Both the position numbers and the translations under genes were made by a program. The notes beneath the pieces were generated by a model. That model was not told where the DNA came from, ran no database searches, and saw nothing but the letters and a program-made list of their open reading frames with translations. 8,476 nt of DNA from Bacteroidota bacterium (GTDB taxonomy: Bacteria > Bacteroidota > Bacteroidia > NORP154): NCBI GenBank assembly GCA_002401055.1, contig NVRZ01000012.1, positions 1 to 8,476 of the forward strand. The letters run 5' to 3'. Positions 1 to 6,200 of the stretch are shown here, one piece after another; the first letter of the stretch is position 1; each line of letters opens with the position of its first letter.

Positions 1-88
1 TGGCCCAGCAAGACGTGTATGTTTGGTTGATACGTACTGAAGATACCAACGGAGATGCCCATGAATATATTGGGCATGTAACACTAAT
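1..88 (+). repeat. 88-base terminal direct repeat, left copy
   Basis: Identical base for base to 8389-8476 and flush with the window end, so its true length cannot be read. It encodes part of the T9SS sorting domain. A flush terminal repeat is what a circular contig, or a graph segment bounded by a shared k-mer, looks like. The unique length is 8388 bases, a multiple of three, so the reading frame is preserved around the circle. Confidence 0.97.
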
Positions 89-95
89 TAAGTAG
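1..95 (+). CDS. 3' end of a T9SS sorting-domain gene (probably the same giant gene, circularly overlapping)
   Basis: Frame 3 reads AQQDVYVWLIRTEDTNGDAH and on to EYIGHVTLIK, followed by TAG at 93-95. This is the last beta-strand pair of the gliding-motility C-terminal domain; the family usually ends in a 'GvYvY...G.vtLiR'-like stretch. Bases 1-88 are identical to 8389-8476, where the giant gene is in exactly the same frame. The simplest reading is that this is the missing tail of the gene starting at 231. The alternative is the tail of an adjacent tandem paralogue with an identical 3' end. Confidence 0.9.
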   Translation, partial: AQQDVYVWLIRTEDTNGDAHEYIGHVTLIK

Positions 96-230
96 GCGTA
101 TTGGGATAGGCTTCTTTATAATTTATGAAACGGGTGTTAAAAATTAGTGATTTGTACAACTATTCAAAATAGATACGCAGGTATAAATTGACTAACTTTA
201 ACTATACATTCCTTTATTTATTCGAATAAC
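96..230 (+). promoter_or_regulatory. AT-rich spacer and leader upstream of the giant gene
   Basis: 135 bases between the stop at 93-95 and the ATG at 231. No GC-rich hairpin with a U-tract follows the stop, so no convincing intrinsic terminator is seen. No Shine-Dalgarno sequence precedes the ATG; the 20 bases before it are A/T-rich, which is normal for Bacteroidetes. TAACTTTA at 193-200 is one mismatch from the Bacteroidetes -7 element TAnnTTTG, but no TTG lies at the expected -33 distance, so the promoter is not placed with confidence. An 8-base palindrome, TTGTACAA, sits at 152-159. The spacer presumably holds the promoter and the 5' untranslated region. Confidence 0.45.
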
Positions 231-287
231 ATGATTCGGGTTCTTTCATTATTTCTTTCATTGATCGCATCGCAGTATGTTATTGCA
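231..287 (+). other. Signal peptide (Sec, signal peptidase I type)
   Basis: Residues 1-19: MIR, then a hydrophobic core VLSLFLSLIA, then SQYVIA and cleavage before Gln20-Lys21. The V-I-A end satisfies the -3/-1 small-residue rule, and a mature N-terminal Gln is very common in T9SS cargo of Bacteroidetes. There is no lipobox cysteine, so it is not a lipoprotein. The peptide supports the choice of start codon. Confidence 0.85.
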
Positions 288-3200
288 CAGAAGCAAGTCC
301 AGTCTGTTCAGTATCAAGACGGCATGGTTATTAATGGTACACCTGCATATTATAAAGATGGTAATGGTTCATTAGGTCAGATATATAATAATTCTGCATG
401 CGGGCTAAATTATTGTACTGTGTCTTTAATGACCGCTACCCGATACTCGCCCAGCCCTGGGGCAGGATTTCCTGCTACGTTAAGTGTTTCTTGTTTACCA
501 TCTTGTTTTAATCTGGATGTAGCATACTTGTGGTGGAGCGAATCTTCCACCAATTCAAGTGCAACCGTTACTATTACAAATCCACAAGGAGGCTCATCTA
601 CTATAGCGGCCGTTCATGCTGGTTCGGGACCTGCAAAATGCTGGAGTTTAGGGGGAACGCAAGTATTTCGTGCAGATGTAACTTCTATGATTACTGGTAA
701 TGGTAATTATACAATAAGTATTTCTACTGGTGGCGCGAATGTGGATGGCATTACACTGTTCATTATCTATACAGACCCAACTGCTACTTATCAAGGTTCA
801 TTGATAATAAATGATGGTGCCATCGTAACAATTGGAGGTCCAGCAAGTATATCGCTAGGTGGCTATACTGCATGCGGAAATTCCACTTATGCAACGGCAT
901 TTGCGATGGGTGGTGATATGCAAGATGATGTGGGCGCTACGCATACCACAACTCTTAATGGTTCAAATTATTCTTTTCCTCAAAATTTTTGGAATTATGA
1001 TGAGGTAACAACTACTGTTCCAACTGGGCAGACTTCATCTACCTATGGGTTCTCTCCACCCTCAGGTGATTGTTGGGTGTTTGCGATGGCAGGACTCTAC
1101 TTTCAAACAACTTCCTGTGTTACATGTACACCCCCAAGCGGTCTTACTTCTAGCATTACAGGAGTCGATATAAATTGTGGAACATGTACTGGAACTGCTT
1201 CGGTTACGGTTACAGGTGGATCCTCACCCTACACTTATATTTGGGATGATCCGGGTACTCAGACTACACAGACGATAACCGGATTATGCGCAGGAACTTT
1301 TAATGTTACCATCTCGGATGCAACTGGGTGTAATATCAATTTTGAAACAATTATCATTAGCGATTTGGGTACAGCTTTAACGGTAGCGATTTCCGCCACT
1401 GATGCATCTTGTTATGGGGCCTGCGACGGCACTTTATCCGCTACCGCTTCAGGCGGTACTTCACCCTACACCTACAACTGGTCAGTAATGGGCCTTGGCC
1501 AAAATCATGCTGGTGTATGTGCAGGCACCTATACTGTAACTGTTACGGATGCCGACGGATGCTTGGGTTCAGCTTCAGTTGATGTGCTGCAGCCCAACCC
1601 GATAGATTTATTTGCGATTCCATTAGACGAATCATGTGCGGGCTCTTGTGATGGACAGCTCTTTGCCTCTGTTACAGGGGGAACAGCACCATTTACCTAC
1701 ACTTGGAGTGGAGGACTCGGAGTTGGACAAAGTATAACCGGGGTTTGTAGCGGGACCTATACGGTAACTGTAGTTGATTCGAATGGATGTACGGAGCAAA
1801 ACACGCTCAGCAGCACAGCTGTTGTTGGCTCTGGAGGATCTGTTACTGCCGGGTTTGCTTACAATGGTAACCAATGCCTCACAGGCAATGTCTACGCATT
1901 TCAAAACCAGGGAACTTCCCCGGCTACTTATTATTGGAATTTTGGCGATGCCACTACATCCACATCAGAGAATCCATCCCATACATACCCAGCTCCGGGA
2001 ATCTATACTGTAACTCAGGTTGTGTCTGACGGTCCCTGTAGTGATATTGTCACGATAGACATAACAGTTTATCCAGAACCAACTATAGCATTGACAGGCT
2101 TTAATTTAAATTGCAATGGTGTTTGTGACGGAGTTATTGACGCAACTACCTTCGGAGGAACCCCTGCTTACACTTACAATTGGAGCAATTTTGCCACTAC
2201 TGAAGATCTGGCAAACCTATGTGCAGGCACATACAACGTAACCGTTACCGATGCCAATGGATGTACAGATAATGCGGGTGTAGCGATCTCTGAACCCAAT
2301 GCATTGTCAGCCCCAACAAGTGCTGTAAATGTATCTTGTAATGGTGTATGTGATGGCAGTGCTACGGTCACCCCATCCGGAGGAACTGGTGCATATACAT
2401 ACAGCTGGGATGATCCGGGTTTCCAAACCACAGCAATAGCTACAGCCCTTTGCGCCAATACATTTAATGTTACTGTGAGCGATGGAAATGGCTGTACGAT
2501 TGTTGTCTCACAAGTGGTTACAGAGCCCGCGGCTATATCGCTTTCAATTTCAACCCTGGGTGCAACATGCGGACAATCGGACGGGGCAATGGCAGTTACT
2601 GCTACTGGTGGAAGTACGCCATATACCTATCTCTGGGATAATAGCTGTAACACTTCATCCTGTAGTTCAGTCGCTGCTGGATCCTACACTGTAACGGTAA
2701 CTGATAATGGTGGATGTCAACAGACCGCTGTAGCAGTTGTTAATAATGCTGGCGGAGGCGGAACCGCATCTATCACCATTAATGCGAATGCCTCATGTGC
2801 TGGTGTTTGTGATGGCCAGGCCACAGCTTCTATCAGTGGTGGAACGCCTTCATATACCTATTTGTGGGATGATACAAACAGCCAGAGCAATGCTCAGGCA
2901 ACTGGATTGTGTGCTGGAGTTTACAGTGTAGCTATTACCGATGGCAATGGATGTATTGCCAGTGAAACTGTCACCATTGCTGAGCCCCCGGTATTGACAG
3001 CCTCAGTTACCAGTTTTACCGATGCCAGTTGCAATGGAGTGTGCGATGGGAATGCTACTGTCTCTGCATCGGGTGGAGCCAACTCTTATCTCTACGCATG
3101 GGATAACACAGCTACCTCTACCACCGCCACCACTGCATCTGATTTGTGTGCAGGGGTGTTGTATAATGTTACGGTTACTGATATTGCCGGTTGCACAGTT

Positions 3201-6200
3201 CTTACTTCCATAACTGTTGGTGAACCAGCACTTCTGACAGCTACTATAGTGGGAACGGATGTGACATGTAATTTGGGTTCTAATGGAAGCGCTGATCTGA
3301 CTGTTGGTGGCGGTACCACCCCTTATACTTTTGCATGGAGCAACGGATTGACCTCAGATGATATCATAAACTTAACTGCAGATACTTATACGGTTACTGT
3401 AACGGATGGTAACTCCTGTACTGTAATCGCCTCAGTTGTTATCAATGAACCAACAGCAATTGCCATAACAATAACACCCACTGATGCCTCCTGCGGATTG
3501 AGCAATGGCATGGCATGTGCGAGCCCATTGGGAGGGACTTCTCCCTACACCTATTTATGGAATGACAGCCTTTCACAAACCAGCTCATGTGCTGTAAATA
3601 TTCCAGCTGGATCATATTCGGTAACGGTTACGGATCAAAATGGATGTACAGGAATTGCAAGTACAAACCTGAGCGATATACCTGGCGGCAACGCCGTAGT
3701 TACATTGGATAACAACACCTCTGGTTTTAATGTTTGTGATGGCCAGGCCACAGCAACCTTAACTTCAGGAACTACACCTTATACCTATCTGTGGGATGAC
3801 AGCGGCAACCAAACTACAGCCACGGCAACGGGCTTGTGTGCTGGAACTTATTGCGTCACCATCACCGATGCAGCAGGATGCATTTCTTCAGACTGCATTG
3901 TTATTACCGAGCCCCCGCCGGTAAGCACGGCAGTTACTGGAGTGAACCTACTTTGTTTTAATGTTTGTACAGGTACTGCTGATCTGACTGTTACAGGAGG
4001 CAATTCTCCTTATACCTATTTGTGGACAGGCGGAGCAACCACACAGGATGTTGCCGGACTGTGCGCAGGAACATTTTATGTAACGGTAACCGACGGAAAC
4101 ACGATTGTTGTGATAGACTCAGTAATCATTACTGAACCAACACTGTTGGTAGTCAGTGTTGTGGGAACAGACGCCACCTGCAATGGATCTTGCGATGGCA
4201 CAGCTACAGCAACAGCAGGTGGAGGAACACCACCTTACACTTATTTGTGGGATGACCCGGGTACTCAAACAGGTTTAATGGCAACCGGACTTTGCACAGG
4301 TACTTTCAATATAACGGTCTATGATGCAAACGGATGCAGTGCTGTTGGATCACAAGTAATTAACGAGCCGCTGGCAGTTACTATAAATGTTACAAGTACT
4401 ACAGCAAGCTGCGGACAATCAGATGGAAGTGTCACAGCCACGGTAAGCAACGGTGTTGGTACGCTGACCTATAGCTGGAACACGAGTTGTACAAGCTCCA
4501 CTTGTAATGGCCTTGCCGCGGGAACTTATGATGTTACCGTTATGGATGGAAATAGCTGTATTGGGACAGGGTCGGGAGTCATCGCAGATGCAGTTGGACC
4601 AACAGCCTTGATGATTGACAGCATGGCTGTATCTTGCTTTGGAGGCAGTGACGGAACGGCCACTGTAACGGTAACAGATGGCATGCCTCCCTATACCTAC
4701 AGCTGGACCACGGGTGGTACCTCGAGCTCCGAGACGGGCATGTCAGCAGGAGCAGCATCGGTGGCCATTGTAGATGCCAATGGATGTGTGACAGGAGTTA
4801 ATGTATTTATAGATGAACCACCTGCCCTTACAGTAAATATGACTGTGGTTGAACCCAGTTGCTTTGGCTCATGCGATGGAGTTGCATCAGCAACAGTAGG
4901 AGGAGGCACGGGTGGCTATGGTTATTTATGGGACGATCCAAATAGTCAGACCAACATGTCTGCAAGCGGACTATGTGATGGACCTGTCAGTGTCGTAATC
5001 ACGGATGGAAACGGCTGTACCATCAATGGTAGCGCAGTACTGACAGAGCCACCACTGCTCACTTTGTCGTTAACAGAAACAGGAGCATCCTGTGGTGGGC
5101 TGTGCGATGGATCAGCAAGTGTTATCGCATTTGGAGGCACCACACCTTACTATTATTCATGGACTACCAGTCCTGTACAGACCAATCAAATTGCTGGGAA
5201 TATGTGCGCAGGAAACTATGTTATAACTATTACCGATGATAAAGGCTGTACGGTGAGCTCAACGGTTATAATCACCGAACCGGCAACTGTTGTGGCAACT
5301 ATTGTATCTTCTGGTGATGTTACTTGTAATGGAGACTGTGATGGCTATGCACAATCCACTGCTACGGGTGGAACATTCCCTTATACCTACCTGTGGAGCA
5401 ACAGTACCCCATCGGACCAAATAATAACTGTTTGCGCCGGTACCTATACCGTATCCATATCGGATGACAATGGATGCTATGATACCATTTCTGTAGTTAT
5501 TGCAGAACCAGCAGCTTTGGTACCTGTTATCACACCTACTAATGTGAGTTGCTTCGGATATTGTGATGGAGAAGCACTTGTATCTCTATCAGGGGGCTCA
5601 CTTCCATATACCTATCTGTGGAATGATAGCTATTTACAATCGACCGCTAATGCGGACAGCCTTTGTGCGGGTGGCTATGATGTTATTGTAAGCGATGTAA
5701 ATGGATGCACAACAACAGCCTCTACCAACCTATCAGAACCTCAGTTACTGGCCTTTGTTGACAATACGGTTCCATCCACCTGTGGAAATGAAAATGGATC
5801 AGCATGTGTATCGGTAATTGGTGGTGTTGTACCCTATACCATAACATGGAATGATCCTGATGCAACGGTGGGCTTGTGTATAGACAGTGTCTATGCCAAT
5901 GTGTACAATCCTATATTGATTGACGGCAATGGATGTATTTATACCGATCCAGTTATTATCAACGACATAGCTGGTCCGGTTATCGACAGTGTTGGGACAA
6001 CGGATTTAGCGTGTTTTGGCGATGCCAGCGGTACTGCACAAGTGTACATTAACGGAGGAACATTCCCATTTACTTATACCTGGCAAGACTTGCAGGGAAA
6101 TTCTATTGGACCAAGTTCGAGTGTTATACTGGGATTGTCGGGAGGTACTTTTACCATTATGGTTGAAGACGGTAACGGATGTATTTACTCATCGCAGTTT

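Noticed and set aside
193..200. TAACTTTA as a Bacteroidetes -7 promoter element
   Set aside because: One mismatch from TAnnTTTG, but there is no TTG at the matching -33 position (the nearest are at about 151-154 and 188-190). Kept only as a remark.
181..207. GTATA ... TATAC inverted repeat as operator or terminator hairpin
   Set aside because: Only a 5-base A/T stem around a 17-base loop, too weak to support a function.
96..230. The spacer is exactly 45 codons long, suggesting an endless circular reading frame
   Set aside because: Besides the TAG at 93-95, in-frame TGA codons occur in the spacer (126-128 and 189-191). Divisibility by three has a one-in-three chance.
1632..1904. Minus-strand open frame of about 90 codons, and similar ones at 2174-2458, 3092-3319, 4697-4909, 4946-5143 and 7821-8072
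   Set aside because: Each lies wholly inside the giant gene, recurs with the repeat period and has no recognisable domain. They are shadows caused by the repeats' codon composition.
1774..2013. Plus-strand open frames in other frames (also 2482-2694, 2737-2931, 3022-3213, 6016-6204)
   Set aside because: They overlap the well-supported repeat frame and encode low-complexity, unconserved-looking sequence.
4080..4142. Frameshift near the missing Gly-Cys of R12
   Set aside because: The frame before and after is the same and the following strand and EPT linker are intact, so this is an in-frame two-codon absence.
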